Assembly: GCA_938010435.1 (NCBI GenBank)
Contig: CALLUS010000024.1
Location: forward strand, 1-64,000
DNA: 64,000 bases
Direction: 5' to 3'
From: an uncultured Rhizobiaceae group bacterium
GTDB lineage: Bacteria > Pseudomonadota > Alphaproteobacteria > Rhizobiales > Rhizobiaceae
The position numbers and the translations under genes are program-made. This document shows, in pieces, positions 29,167 to 37,852 of this stretch (its first letter is position 1; every line of letters begins with the position of its first letter). The notes under the pieces were generated by a model that had not been told where the DNA came from, did not search any database, and saw nothing but the letters and a program-made list of their open reading frames with translations.

Positions 29167-29302
29167 AAAAAAAACGCCCGACTCATATCTAACCTATACG
29201 GTAAGCAGTTTTGGTGTGGGGGCACCTACACTGCGCTTGCAGTAAGAAGACTAACCGATATCGGTTAGAATGAGTCGGGCGGTGGGCTCCATCTGGGAGC
29301 CC
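29167..29302 (-). ncRNA. Candidate structured small RNA with intrinsic terminator
   Basis: Read on the minus strand there is first a hairpin GGGCTCC/GGAGCCC (29302-29284). A long structure follows, whose outer stem of 12 plus 7 pairs (29281-29263 with 29194-29175, one bulged base) is followed directly by eight T (29174-29167). Inside are ACTGC-AAGC-GCAGT and GGTG-CCCCCA-CACC hairpins, and an 18-base perfect palindrome CTAACCGATATCGGTTAG at 29251-29268 that competes with the outer stem. The T-run sets the strand. It could be an independent sRNA or an elaborate terminator of the isochorismatase-like gene, whose stop is 190 bases upstream. I do not recognise the family. Confidence 0.55.
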
Positions 29303-29355
29303 GCAGTTGCTCTGCGCATGCTAAACTTTTGGGTCAGTTGGAGACACTTTCATCC

Positions 29356-29383
29356 AAACCAGCACGGGGCTGCTGGTTTTTCG
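29356..29383 (+). terminator. Terminator-like hairpin, plus-strand orientation
   Basis: AAACCAGCA (29356-29364) pairs with TGCTGGTTT (29371-29379) around CGGGGC, then TTC follows on the plus strand. No plus-strand gene precedes it, so it either ends an unseen transcript or acts in the 3' end of the minus-strand isochorismatase mRNA. Confidence 0.45.
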
Positions 29384-29494
29384 ACTCAAGTCCCAATTCG
29401 GTATCATCTTCATTCGGCGGGAGGAACGAATTGAAGAAATCACAATACCAAAACCCTATGGTTTGCGGGGGGAGCGCGCAGAGAAACGAAAAGC

Positions 29495-30367
29495 TTAGCT
29501 TGATGCTCTCATTCGGTTCACAGCATCTGCTGTCCACCAAACGCCATTGGCAACCATTCGATAATTGATCAGAGCAGCAAGATAACCATCACCCTCAGGG
29601 ACTTTTGCACCTGCAGTTGCATCACGCACGACAGCCACTTCATACCCTAGTTCAAGCATCTCATACAGATGAGCTTGTACACACAGATTAGCAGACATAC
29701 CGGCCAAAATTACTTTATCGATTCCACGCTTGCGCATCTGTAAATTCAAGTCATTTTGAGCCGGTCCGTATATTTTGTGCGGGGAACAAACTACTGTTTT
29801 CCCATCATTGATATACTTCTTGTATTGAGGCATCCAATCAGCACCAGACCCTTCAAAATTTTCCACGTTGAGCGCACTTTTCCGATCAAACATGCGTATG
29901 GAGTGCATCGTTTTTTCTAGAGTACCTTCAAAATCCCATTTGTGATCATGCGGATAATAATAGTGAGGCGAAATGAAAGTTGGCATGTCAATTTCTTTGG
30001 CAGCAGCAAACAGCTTTTCAATGTTATCGACAGTTTGTTGTTCCGTTACGCTTTCGCCGACAACGCCCCATGTCACACCTTTTTCAGAAAGAAAATCAAT
30101 TTGCGGGTCAACAACAACAAGTGCGGTTCGACTCTTGTCAATTTCCATATCAGCAGTGGGCAGACCAGGTTTGGATGGGTCAGCATATTTCGTTTCTGCT
30201 TCTGGTGTAGCGGCAGACGCGGTATCAACAAACCCAGCTCCGACGCCGATTGCTGCAGCGGCTGCGGCCACTGAAACCGTACTACTGGTAAGGAGTCGTC
30301 GTTTAGCTTGGTCAACTTTTTCTTCGTTAACCTGACAGCCACCGCATTCTTTACAATCATCGGTCAT
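29495..30367 (-). CDS. Tat-type exported isochorismatase-like cysteine hydrolase
   Basis: The 290-residue protein has an isochorismatase-like hydrolase domain (about 78-275) with the Asp-Lys-Cys triad: Asp87 in VVVDPQIDFL, Lys198 in CSPHKIYG and Cys229 in SANLCVQAHL. The N-terminal 55 residues are unusual: a Cys-rich start (DDCKECGGCQVNEE), then AKRRLLTSST and a long Ala-rich hydrophobic stretch ending near SAA, which looks like a twin-arginine signal. Known members hydrolyse amides such as nicotinamide, ureas or carbamates; the substrate here is open. It is divergent from the CadC-like regulator at 30732, which may control it. Confidence 0.85.
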   Translation of the reverse strand: MTDDCKECGGCQVNEEKVDQAKRRLLTSSTVSVAAAAAAIGVGAGFVDTASAATPEAETKYADPSKPGLPTADMEIDKSRTALVVVDPQIDFLSEKGVTWGVVGESVTEQQTVDNIEKLFAAAKEIDMPTFISPHYYYPHDHKWDFEGTLEKTMHSIRMFDRKSALNVENFEGSGADWMPQYKKYINDGKTVVCSPHKIYGPAQNDLNLQMRKRGIDKVILAGMSANLCVQAHLYEMLELGYEVAVVRDATAGAKVPEGDGYLAALINYRMVANGVWWTADAVNRMRASS

Positions 30368-30731
30368 TTTTCAGTTCCCTTTGTGAGTTGAACTGACTGG
30401 AGTATGGGGAACGCGGTGATCAGTAGATTTCAAAATGCCGATTGCTTTGTCATGATCTTGCTAATTGTTATTGAAAGCATAAGCGCGATACCGAGATTTT
30501 GGGGCAGCAACTTTTTGACACTTCAAAAATCTGAAAGATCATCGCACCTTCTCGTGCTAACTTTGGCGAATTCGAGCGGTGAGGCAATAGAAATATGGTC
30601 TCAAATAAAATCAGAGGAACTTGTCGACCAGTTCGTTTTTAAAAAACCGAACACTAGTTTTTTTGTTTTGCAATTGAACACTAACGGTTCTGCAGCAATC
30701 AGAGCAATCTAGGTGAGACAGACAATATGAA
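30368..30731. other. Divergent promoter region, isochorismatase-like gene and CadC-like regulator
   Basis: These 364 bases lie between divergent genes. An open frame at 30404-30712 fills most of it but has no ribosome-binding site or recognisable domain and ends just before the regulator; I treat it as non-coding. GTGATCAGTAG at 30417-30427 vaguely resembles the TetR half-site but lacks symmetry. Confidence 0.45.
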
Positions 30732-31700
30732 ATGAAATATACATTCAGTGAATTTGAATTTGATGGCTTGAGAGGAGAGTTGAGGCATAAAGGTCAACTC
30801 GTGCGGCTCGAGCCGCAGGTTTGCCAACTGTTAACGATGTTGATTTCACGGCATGGAGAATTTGTTAGTCGTGACGAGATACTTGAAGAAATTTGGATCG
30901 GACGTTCAGTATCATCACAAGTCGTCGATAACCGAATTAGGGCGGCACGCATAGCATTAGGTGACAATGGCAAGCGACAAAAATATATTAAGACTTACCC
31001 CAATCGCGGGTTTCGTTTTGTAGCAGAGATTGAAAACCCGATTCTGGAGAAGGAACCACAGTCCGATACGACAAATGGATGGTTTTATCCCGTAGGCAAA
31101 ATACTCAATGGGTATAGAATTCGGCCAGAATTTATCAGTTCTATCGGAATCTTGATGGTGCTTTCAATCATCATTACAAAAATATCCACCCCACCTTCCG
31201 CCTCCAACGAAGTTATAAGTGTATGGGCAAACCCGAAGCCTGTTGTTGTTGTTTTACCGCTCATTGAAGATCGAGAGGATATTCATTCTAAACGATATGG
31301 CACACAACTTGCCGGGGTCATGATTGACGCTCTTTCGCGAGTATCCGACCTCAATGTGATTTCTTCATTGTTGTCATTTCCAATGGCAGATCAATCAACG
31401 AATCCCAAAGACACATTAAATACTCTGCGCGCGGACTATCTTGTCACCAACAGCATTTGGCGGGACGAAGAAGGTTTTAATGCAACAATACAACTTGTTC
31501 GCGCAGATAATGGAGTCGTCGAATGGTCCAAAAACTTCCACCAAAAGGTCAGTCACAATAGTGAATCAATAATCGTGGATTCCATCGCAAACGAGGCTTT
31601 GAACAGCATATCTGACAAACTGGGAATTGATCCAAAACTTCGATTGAATAAGATCAACAACTTACAGTTAGAGTTCCTCCCCACCAAAAACATAAGCTGA
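30732..31700 (+). CDS. Membrane-anchored winged-helix (CadC/ToxR-like) regulator
   Basis: The 322-residue protein has an OmpR/PhoB-type winged helix at residues 1-98 (GQLVRLEPQVCQLLTMLISR, EILEEIWIGRSVSSQVVDNRI, KYIKTYPNRGFRFVAEI). One transmembrane helix follows at about 134-152 (SSIGILMVLSIIITK), then a periplasmic domain of about 160 residues resembling the FlgO/TolB-N-like domain (VVVLPLIEDREDIHSKRYG). No receiver domain is present, so it is a one-component membrane sensor of the CadC/ToxR type. It is divergent from the isochorismatase-like gene, its most likely target. The signal is unknown. Confidence 0.87.
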   Translation: MKYTFSEFEFDGLRGELRHKGQLVRLEPQVCQLLTMLISRHGEFVSRDEILEEIWIGRSVSSQVVDNRIRAARIALGDNGKRQKYIKTYPNRGFRFVAEIENPILEKEPQSDTTNGWFYPVGKILNGYRIRPEFISSIGILMVLSIIITKISTPPSASNEVISVWANPKPVVVVLPLIEDREDIHSKRYGTQLAGVMIDALSRVSDLNVISSLLSFPMADQSTNPKDTLNTLRADYLVTNSIWRDEEGFNATIQLVRADNGVVEWSKNFHQKVSHNSESIIVDSIANEALNSISDKLGIDPKLRLNKINNLQLEFLPTKNIS

Positions 31701-31737
31701 TAGATTCTCGCTAACCATCCAGAGAAAGCGATATCTA

Positions 31738-32634
31738 TTAGAGAGAGGCCTCAAACGAACGAGGGTTAGTCGCACTTGAAATTGTCGAGAACGAAATCTG
31801 CTCAGCCCGATAACATTTCGGCGTTATTCCGATTAACTTTTTGAAAATTGCAGTCATGTGCGATTGTGATGAAAACCCCGAGCAATAAGCAATTTCGCAA
31901 ATTGACAATGATGACTTTGTCAACATCTCGCATGCAACCTCGACACGCTTTTCTAAGATGTATTGGTGAGGAGTCGACCCCGTCCTGGATTTAAACAAAC
32001 GACTGAAATATCCTAGAGACATCTGGCATTTCTCGGCCAAATCTTCCAATAAAATTGTGCAATCGATATTCTCTTTGATGTAAGAATCCACCACACGCAA
32101 TTTCCAATGTGGTAATTCAGACACCAGTCCGGAGTCTTTAGTCAAGTTCTGTTCAGAAAACTCAGCCCGTCCCACCACAGCAATCGCTTGTGCATACTCA
32201 CCAACATCAAAATCCTCCAGGTACAAATGTCGTTTAGCAGCCAACCCCAGCAGATAAAGACAAGGAGATTTCTGACATAGGACTGTCTCGTTTGATCCGC
32301 AGTCCGCATGAAGACCAAGATACTCAGAATGAGATGGTCCGGAAACATCTATCATCATATAGTTGCCGCTCACCACGACTTCATCGGATTCAAAATTTGC
32401 TTGAATGAGGAGGCATTCTCCAATCAGGGGACCTTTTGTCATCACGGATACTTCCAACTCTCCAAACGCGATGATGAGAAAGTCTGATTGTTGTTTTGAC
32501 GCGAAAGACCGAGGGCCATCTTCATCAGTGCAGACAATAATTTTTGGTGCCATCGACGCGTCAGCATTTGAACAAGTAGCCGGTGTCAAAATACCATCGC
32601 TCTCTTCATTCAATTGCGATGCATGCCGATGCAT
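31738..32634 (-). CDS. AraC family transcriptional regulator
   Basis: The 298-residue protein carries an AraC DNA-binding domain at about residues 190-285 (CTILLEDLAEKCQMSLGYFSRLFK, STPHQYILEKRVEVACEML, ICEIAYCSGFSSQSHMTAIFKK). The N-terminal half is not recognisable beyond a probable beta-rich sensing domain containing LIQANFESDEVVVSG. It converges with the CadC-like gene, 37 bases apart. It is distinct in sequence from the AraC protein at 25246. Target genes are unknown. Confidence 0.9.
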   Translation of the reverse strand: MHRHASQLNEESDGILTPATCSNADASMAPKIIVCTDEDGPRSFASKQQSDFLIIAFGELEVSVMTKGPLIGECLLIQANFESDEVVVSGNYMMIDVSGPSHSEYLGLHADCGSNETVLCQKSPCLYLLGLAAKRHLYLEDFDVGEYAQAIAVVGRAEFSEQNLTKDSGLVSELPHWKLRVVDSYIKENIDCTILLEDLAEKCQMSLGYFSRLFKSRTGSTPHQYILEKRVEVACEMLTKSSLSICEIAYCSGFSSQSHMTAIFKKLIGITPKCYRAEQISFSTISSATNPRSFEASL

Positions 32635-32927
32635 GATTCATCCTCCCATATTTCATTACGATCTATAGGAGTAAGCTAGTAAGAACGCTGAACGACGGAC
32701 AACTATGGAGTTATAATATTCGATACATCAAAATATTGTAGGTTTCTGTAGATCGGGCAAAGAGCATTTGCATTGTCCATCGGCAAAACCAAACGCTTTC
32801 ATTTTGGGAGAAGCTGCCAAAATTACAACATATTTTAGCGTGTCAATATATGGACTAAACCTCCAATTTCACAGCTATCTGAATTTGCCTACGTCATTAA
32901 CTCAGCGTTGGCTCAATGCTATTTATA

Positions 32928-34094
32928 CTATCTGTGAACAATAAAATCACTCGCTTTGAGATGCGGCGGAGACACGGACCAGAAACCTGTTTTTTGTGCT
33001 TTCGCCTTACCTTCGAGATAGAGCCGCTTGGTATATTTTTTATTAAACTTCAGAGGGTCCTGTTGTTGCGGAACGTGATCAGGAATTGAAGTAAGGTAAA
33101 AATTTGACCCGGTATTTTTCGCTCTTGCATAACCACGATATATGGTCTGTTGGGTCAGTTCCCGGGTCAGGCTTCCCACGGATTTGACTGCTATACTATT
33201 GATGTTGGGTTGAACCGCGCTGTACGCATCTCGCAATGCAAGTGAACCGTTTATGATTACATAAATATTTCGCTTGCGAGCCGGCACGCGGTACAAAAAA
33301 TCTCCCAACAAAACCGGTGCTTTTATACCTCCATCAACATGTGCCTGTCTGAGTTGAACACCTCTTTTAGGCTTGATATATACTGGTGGAAACAACACCG
33401 GTATGGCAGCCGACGCTCTCATAACTTTTTGGAAAAGCTGAACACGATGAGTTCTTCCGTCAGCGCCTCCACTGGCAAGCAAACCCATATCCCAGGCAAC
33501 AAGCTCATTTGAATCGATATTCGTTGTGGCGAGATATAACCGTCTTCCTCTGGTGTGTTCTTGCGCAATTTTATCTATAATTTTGTCAGTGATTACTTTC
33601 TCAATCTGCTTTTTTAAGGGTGTGTTGTCATACAAACTATCTGAGAAAAAGCCTGCAATGCCTTTCCGTCTAAAGATATCAGAATCGGTTTGGCCGGTAT
33701 AAAGTTCGCGTAGTTTGGCGTCATATTCCGGTCCCAAGAAAGCTAAAACTGCCATCAGAGCTCCGGTCGACACTCCCGTTACAACGTCAAATTTTGGACG
33801 GTTGCCTGTTTCGGTCCAGCCATTCAGAACACCTACACCGTAGGCTCCATCAGAACCGCCACCAGATAATGCCAACACATTAAGTGTTTTTCGCGGAGCT
33901 CTTAAAAGAGCTCGCTTGGCGGCCGTATCCTCTTCAGCAATCGTTATGGCCTCGGAAGGAGTTATGCTTCTAAAATCCGGACTCTCCGCTGGGCGGCCTA
34001 CACAGGAAGCCAAGATAACCCCTGCGATAAGAATCAGAGTCCTACCCAGCATAACTTGTAGTCTGAGTTTATCGTTTTGCGAAAATGAGCACAT
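32928..34094 (-). CDS. Patatin-like phospholipase, probable lipoprotein
   Basis: From the ATG at 34094 the protein has 388 residues; an alternative ATG at 34052 gives a shorter leader. The N-terminus ends in a lipobox (LILIAGVILASC), suggesting a lipoprotein. The patatin domain (about 60-290) shows the oxyanion loop LSGGGSDGAYGVG, the nucleophile motif GVSTG and the catalytic Asp in HVDGGIKAP. It hydrolyses acyl esters of lipids. The 290 bases upstream of the AraC gene and beyond (32635-32927) show no further gene. Its neighbours on the same strand are unrelated, so it is probably transcribed alone. Confidence 0.88.
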   Translation of the reverse strand: MCSFSQNDKLRLQVMLGRTLILIAGVILASCVGRPAESPDFRSITPSEAITIAEEDTAAKRALLRAPRKTLNVLALSGGGSDGAYGVGVLNGWTETGNRPKFDVVTGVSTGALMAVLAFLGPEYDAKLRELYTGQTDSDIFRRKGIAGFFSDSLYDNTPLKKQIEKVITDKIIDKIAQEHTRGRRLYLATTNIDSNELVAWDMGLLASGGADGRTHRVQLFQKVMRASAAIPVLFPPVYIKPKRGVQLRQAHVDGGIKAPVLLGDFLYRVPARKRNIYVIINGSLALRDAYSAVQPNINSIAVKSVGSLTRELTQQTIYRGYARAKNTGSNFYLTSIPDHVPQQQDPLKFNKKYTKRLYLEGKAKAQKTGFWSVSPPHLKASDFIVHR

Positions 34095-34208
34095 AGTCAA
34101 AAACTACTTTTTAACTCGTATAAAGTGGTGCCATGAAGCCAACTGGAACCTCACAAACATTACCACCTGTTGAGCAAAAAATGAAGACGGTATTAAGTTA
34201 TAAGATAA

Positions 34209-34260
34209 AGACATCAATCAGCCACCGTGATCGTCACATACGATGGCTGATCTTATGTCT
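34209..34260. terminator. Long hairpin terminator after the YHS gene
   Basis: AGACAT and ATCAGCCA (34209-34224) pair with TGGCTGAT and ATGTCT (34244-34260), separated by small internal loops. TTTAT follows on the minus strand. It lies 18 bases after the YHS stop codon. Confidence 0.65.
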
Positions 34261-34277
34261 GCTGACTTCAAGCCGAA

Positions 34278-34763
34278 TTAAAGGTCTTCAACAGCTGTGT
34301 GTTGAATATCTTTCCAGATTTGATCCGCTTTTGCGATCGTTCCCAGCTTGTCTTTCTTATATATTTCGATCACTGCAGCGTTCACAAAGAGGTAGACTTT
34401 TCCATCTACGATATCGACATAGCGGGTGTCTCCATCAAGCTTCTTTCCTTTCGCAACGCCAAGAATACAAAATCCACCGTATTCAGGCATAAAGGCTGCC
34501 GGGTCTGCAACAAACTTGGCTTTGGCATCTGCTGTTGCGAAATAAAATTCGACACCTTCATGAACAACAGAATGTGTGTCGATACCTCTGACTTCAGCAC
34601 CCGTTTGGCTCAAAGCAACAGGGTCAGTTCCATGCATGGCTAATGGGTTGCCATTGTTTGTGAGGCCGTTTGAAACATTGTAGTTATCTGCCGCAAATGC
34701 GAACGAAGAAAATGCCAGTTGTCCAACTGTTGCAAGTACGGAAAGCTTTAGTAAATAATTCAT
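34278..34763 (-). CDS. Exported YHS-domain protein
   Basis: From the ATG at 34763, which follows GGAGCATATC, the protein has 161 residues with a signal peptide (KLSVLATVGQLAFSSFAFAA). The mature part has the YHS arrangement: DPVALSQTGAEVRGI, then VEFYFATADAKAKFVADPAAFMPEYGGFC, then a C-terminal extension DTRYVDIVDGKVYLFVN. YHS domains are small metal-associated folds; secreted versions are common in marine proteobacteria but their role is unknown. The single Cys follows the YGG motif, as usual. It appears monocistronic and ends in a long hairpin terminator. Confidence 0.85.
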   Translation of the reverse strand: MNYLLKLSVLATVGQLAFSSFAFAADNYNVSNGLTNNGNPLAMHGTDPVALSQTGAEVRGIDTHSVVHEGVEFYFATADAKAKFVADPAAFMPEYGGFCILGVAKGKKLDGDTRYVDIVDGKVYLFVNAAVIEIYKKDKLGTIAKADQIWKDIQHTAVEDL

Positions 34764-34923
34764 GATATGCTCCAATGATATCTGGGGGTTAATTCACGAC
34801 ATTGGATGCCGATGAGTTACCGTAAATTTGAAAGCCAGATACCGATTTCACAATTGAGCGCATTTATCAGTTTACTGCGTTAAGTTCGGCCAAGGTTAAG
34901 ATTCCAGATCACAGTGGCGTGAT

Positions 34924-36669
34924 TCAATTTGGCAAACCTGCTGATTGCAACGCTCGTTTGTCTTCACACAGTAAAGCCTTCTGTGAGTACAACTGAGAAT
35001 CTATCCATTTTGAAATTGTAAATTTAGGTTGGTGACGCAATATTGCATCAGCAGTCGAATGAGCCATTTCGATCTCACCTTGTGCCGCGTAAACAATCGC
35101 CAAATCGATAAGACCAAAACCATTGGCAAGCCGACCATATTCTTCAAACGCTTCAATTGCTTCTTCGAATTGCCCCGTCAGTCTCAGCGCGAATCCATGA
35201 ATTCCAGCATACCAACCGGGATATTTCGGATTGAGCCTCATCGCCTTACGAATGATTTGAAGAGCATCATGAGGTTGATCATTGAATGCCATAGTCAGGG
35301 CCAATTGCCCCGTTACGTCTGCATGATTGGGGTTGATCGCTAATGCCGTAGAATACCTTTCGATGGCTGCATCATGATTGCCTTCAATTGTGTCGACAAA
35401 GCCCAACACAGCATAAGCTTCCGGGTTTTGCAGGTCCAATTCTAATGCTTGCCTGGCATATTTGCGGGCTTCCGCAATTGACTTAATTTTCGAAATACCA
35501 AATTCATGCCGGCCCTCAACCGCATTTATGAACCCAAGTGTACATAGCGGTGCCGAATAGTGTGGGTCTATCTTATTGGCTCGCAATGCAAAGCGTCGTG
35601 CCTCGCTAAAGTTTTCTTTGGTGATTACGCGAGACAAAGCTACCGCACGCATTTGTTGCGCCCATGCATCTACAGATTTTGTACCCGACCCTCTAAACCG
35701 CGCCATCTCTCCTTCAGTGAGTTCCGCTTGGAGTTCTATAGCGACACTAAGAGCAATTTCATCCTGAAGCGCAAAAATATCTTCCAACGAGCGATCGTAT
35801 CTATTTCCCCACAGGTGATGAGCACTTGTCGCATCAATAAGTTGGGCCGTTATCCGCACCATATTCCCCGACTTACGTACACTTCCTTCAAGGACGTAAC
35901 GCACACCTTGTTCTGCCCCGACCCGTTTTACATCTACAGATTGCCCTTTATATGTGAATGTTGAATTTCGAGCGACCACCAGTAAATTGGGCACCTTGGA
36001 TAGCGTTGTAATTATTTCTTCGGCCACACCATCGGCAAACACCTCTTGCTCAGGATCATGACTCATATTTTGAAAAGGAAGTACCGCTATTGATGGCATG
36101 ACATCAGTTGTATCTGCCTGAGGTGCGAGTTCTTTACTCATCGGTGCATTGGATGACCATTTCCAAACCGTGACGGGTTCCAAGATATTCTTGAGATCGC
36201 GTGGACCGCATAGATCCAGAGTGCAATCCACCCGATTGCGAACATAGCGATAGGTTTCATCTGATATGAAAACACCATCAGGTTCACACAGTCCTTCCAG
36301 ACGGGCGGCAATATTTACACCATCACCTAAAATATCATTTCCATCAGCAATAATGTCACCGACATGAATTCCAACACGGAAACAAACGCGCTTGTCCAAT
36401 GCTATCGCTTTGTTGCGGGAAATTACGGCTTCTTGTATCGAGATCGCGCATCGCACCGCGTCAACAGCACTGGAAAATTCCATGATCAAACTATCACCAG
36501 CACTGTTGGCGATACGCCCTCTATGCTCATTAATAAGTGGATCAAAAACCTCTGTTCGATGTGAGCGATAGTGACCTAAAGTACCTTCTTCATCTTCGGC
36601 CATGAGCTTGGAATAGCCAACGATATCAGTGGCAACGACTGCAACCAGTTTTCTAATTTCGCGCTGCAC
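34924..36669 (-). CDS. Class III adenylate/guanylate cyclase with FlgO-like and TPR domains
   Basis: I place the start at a GTG at 36669 (VQREIRKLVAVVATDIVGYS), which has AGAAGGG upstream; the frame extends to a weak TTG at 36738. The 581-residue protein has a class III cyclase domain at about 1-170 (TDIVGYSKLM, NSAGDSLIMEF, RVGIHVGDIIADGNDILGD, NIAARLEGLCEPDGVF). An FlgO/TolB-N-like domain follows at about 190-310 (SIAVLPFQNMSHDPEQEVFADG), and at least four TPRs lie at about 340-560. The metal-binding Asp residues are present, so cAMP or cGMP synthesis is plausible. The architecture is abundant in Rhizobiales. It probably stands alone; no transmembrane segment is visible. Confidence 0.9.
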   Translation of the reverse strand: MQREIRKLVAVVATDIVGYSKLMAEDEEGTLGHYRSHRTEVFDPLINEHRGRIANSAGDSLIMEFSSAVDAVRCAISIQEAVISRNKAIALDKRVCFRVGIHVGDIIADGNDILGDGVNIAARLEGLCEPDGVFISDETYRYVRNRVDCTLDLCGPRDLKNILEPVTVWKWSSNAPMSKELAPQADTTDVMPSIAVLPFQNMSHDPEQEVFADGVAEEIITTLSKVPNLLVVARNSTFTYKGQSVDVKRVGAEQGVRYVLEGSVRKSGNMVRITAQLIDATSAHHLWGNRYDRSLEDIFALQDEIALSVAIELQAELTEGEMARFRGSGTKSVDAWAQQMRAVALSRVITKENFSEARRFALRANKIDPHYSAPLCTLGFINAVEGRHEFGISKIKSIAEARKYARQALELDLQNPEAYAVLGFVDTIEGNHDAAIERYSTALAINPNHADVTGQLALTMAFNDQPHDALQIIRKAMRLNPKYPGWYAGIHGFALRLTGQFEEAIEAFEEYGRLANGFGLIDLAIVYAAQGEIEMAHSTADAILRHQPKFTISKWIDSQLYSQKALLCEDKRALQSAGLPN

Positions 36670-36990
36670 TTGAAAGAACCCTTCTGTAAATTCTTTGACG
36701 ACACGCCCACTTATTTCCGGAAGTACCAAGAGTCTCAATAATATGCATAACCAAGCATGAGGTTGGCGTCGGTCGTTGTTATCCGTTATTCTCTATCAGT
36801 ATCTAATTTCGCGATTTCACCAGTGACCATAAAGACAAGATAAGGCCCTCAAAATCGCGAATTGAATCCACATCGCCTGGATAAACTCGTCAAGTTTAAT
36901 TTTCAGGCAGTCACAGACAAACGATATAGCCGTTCATTTTGTGAAGTTGGAGAAATGACATCAAACATCCCTATGATTGCAACTTTTGAT
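36670..36990. other. Intergenic region with a spaced inverted repeat
   Basis: About 320 bases separate the cyclase gene from the histidine kinase gene. TTCGCGATTT (36808-36817) is repeated in inverted form at 36852-36861 with 34 bases between. No coding frame is convincing. Confidence 0.45.
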
Positions 36991-37686
36991 TTATGCGATC
37001 ATTGGTGTGAATTGCTTTGTAGGCTGAAAACAATTTGGAAATAATAATCTGAATGATGTTCCGCGTTCAGCCGTGTCCATTTTCGTCAAGCGCCCACCCA
37101 TTTGACGGCTCAACGAAACAACTGTTGGTAAACCAATTCCATGTTGGCGCTTGTCAACCACATTGTCCGGCTTCGTCTTCAAAAGCACCATCTGCAAACC
37201 TGACGCATTGAACCCGGGGCCATCATCAATAACTTCTATGGCGAGTGCGCCATCGCGTTTTTCAACTCTTATATCAACCGCGCTACCATCTGACTCACAA
37301 ACCGCTTTCGCCGCATTTTCGATTAGATTAAACAACACACGATACAAACGTGCCTGACAAAGTGGTGCGGTCAATTTTTCGGAGCAATGAACGCGAAAGG
37401 AAAGTTTTTGCCCATGTTGAATTTCGAGTTGACCCACAATTTCGTTAATTAAATCAGCCAAGAATACAGATTTTGTTTCATCCTTAGATCGGGGAGAGGT
37501 TTCAGCGTCAATGGCTGCTCGACAAAATGCGGTACAAGCGTCTGCCACTTTTGAAATGCGTTTTGCCAAGTCGACCGTACGATTATCAGTTGAGTCTTCT
37601 AAAACCTCAGATGCAAGTAAGATGGTTGCCATCATATTGCGGATATCATGGCTGAGGCTGGCTACTTCACTTACATGATCGTTCAT
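36991..37686 (-). CDS. Small cytoplasmic histidine kinase
   Basis: From the ATG at 37686 (after GAAGGAAA) the protein has 231 residues. It lacks any sensor or membrane domain: a DHp region begins at once with the phospho-acceptor His13 in SLSHDIRNMM, and the ATPase domain follows with NLIENAAKAV (N box), VIDDGPGFN (G1) and QHGIGLPTV (G2). The kinase core is complete although short. Such minimal kinases need an external input or act as phosphotransfer partners. No response regulator gene adjoins it. It lies 166 bases downstream of the amine oxidase gene on the same strand. Confidence 0.87.
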   Translation of the reverse strand: MNDHVSEVASLSHDIRNMMATILLASEVLEDSTDNRTVDLAKRISKVADACTAFCRAAIDAETSPRSKDETKSVFLADLINEIVGQLEIQHGQKLSFRVHCSEKLTAPLCQARLYRVLFNLIENAAKAVCESDGSAVDIRVEKRDGALAIEVIDDGPGFNASGLQMVLLKTKPDNVVDKRQHGIGLPTVVSLSRQMGGRLTKMDTAERGTSFRLLFPNCFQPTKQFTPMIA

Positions 37687-37852
37687 GACGGTTTCCTTCA
37701 AGGTATAGTAAGAGGTACGACTCCATTTTCATGTTCAAAATTGATCGAAAATTTACAAAGTATCTATTCGGATAATGCTTGTTTGTCAGATCTTTGCTGT
37801 TTGTTAGCGATGTGTTCTTGCTTCAAATGATTAATATTGAAGCACACAATCT

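Larger units (their letters stand above)
28981..29494. other. Intergenic region rich in stem-loops
   Basis: These 514 bases separate the isochorismatase-like gene from the cupin gene, both minus strand. The left third (28981-29160) holds the cupin promoter region and shows no structure. 29167-29302 is a candidate structured RNA, and 29356-29383 a plus-strand terminator-like hairpin. A minus-strand open frame at 29334-29540 overlaps the end of the upstream gene and matches nothing I know. Confidence 0.6.

Noticed and set aside
29175-29281. Inverted-repeat element considered as a miniature transposon
   Set aside because: No target-site duplication flanks it, and the eight-T run directly after the stem fits a terminator better.
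29329-29568. Overlapping open frames on both strands at the end of the isochorismatase-like gene
   Set aside because: Neither shows a known domain or ribosome-binding site, and a terminator-like hairpin lies inside them.
30404-30712. 102-codon plus-strand open frame before the CadC-like gene
   Set aside because: No ribosome-binding site or domain; it occupies a divergent promoter region.
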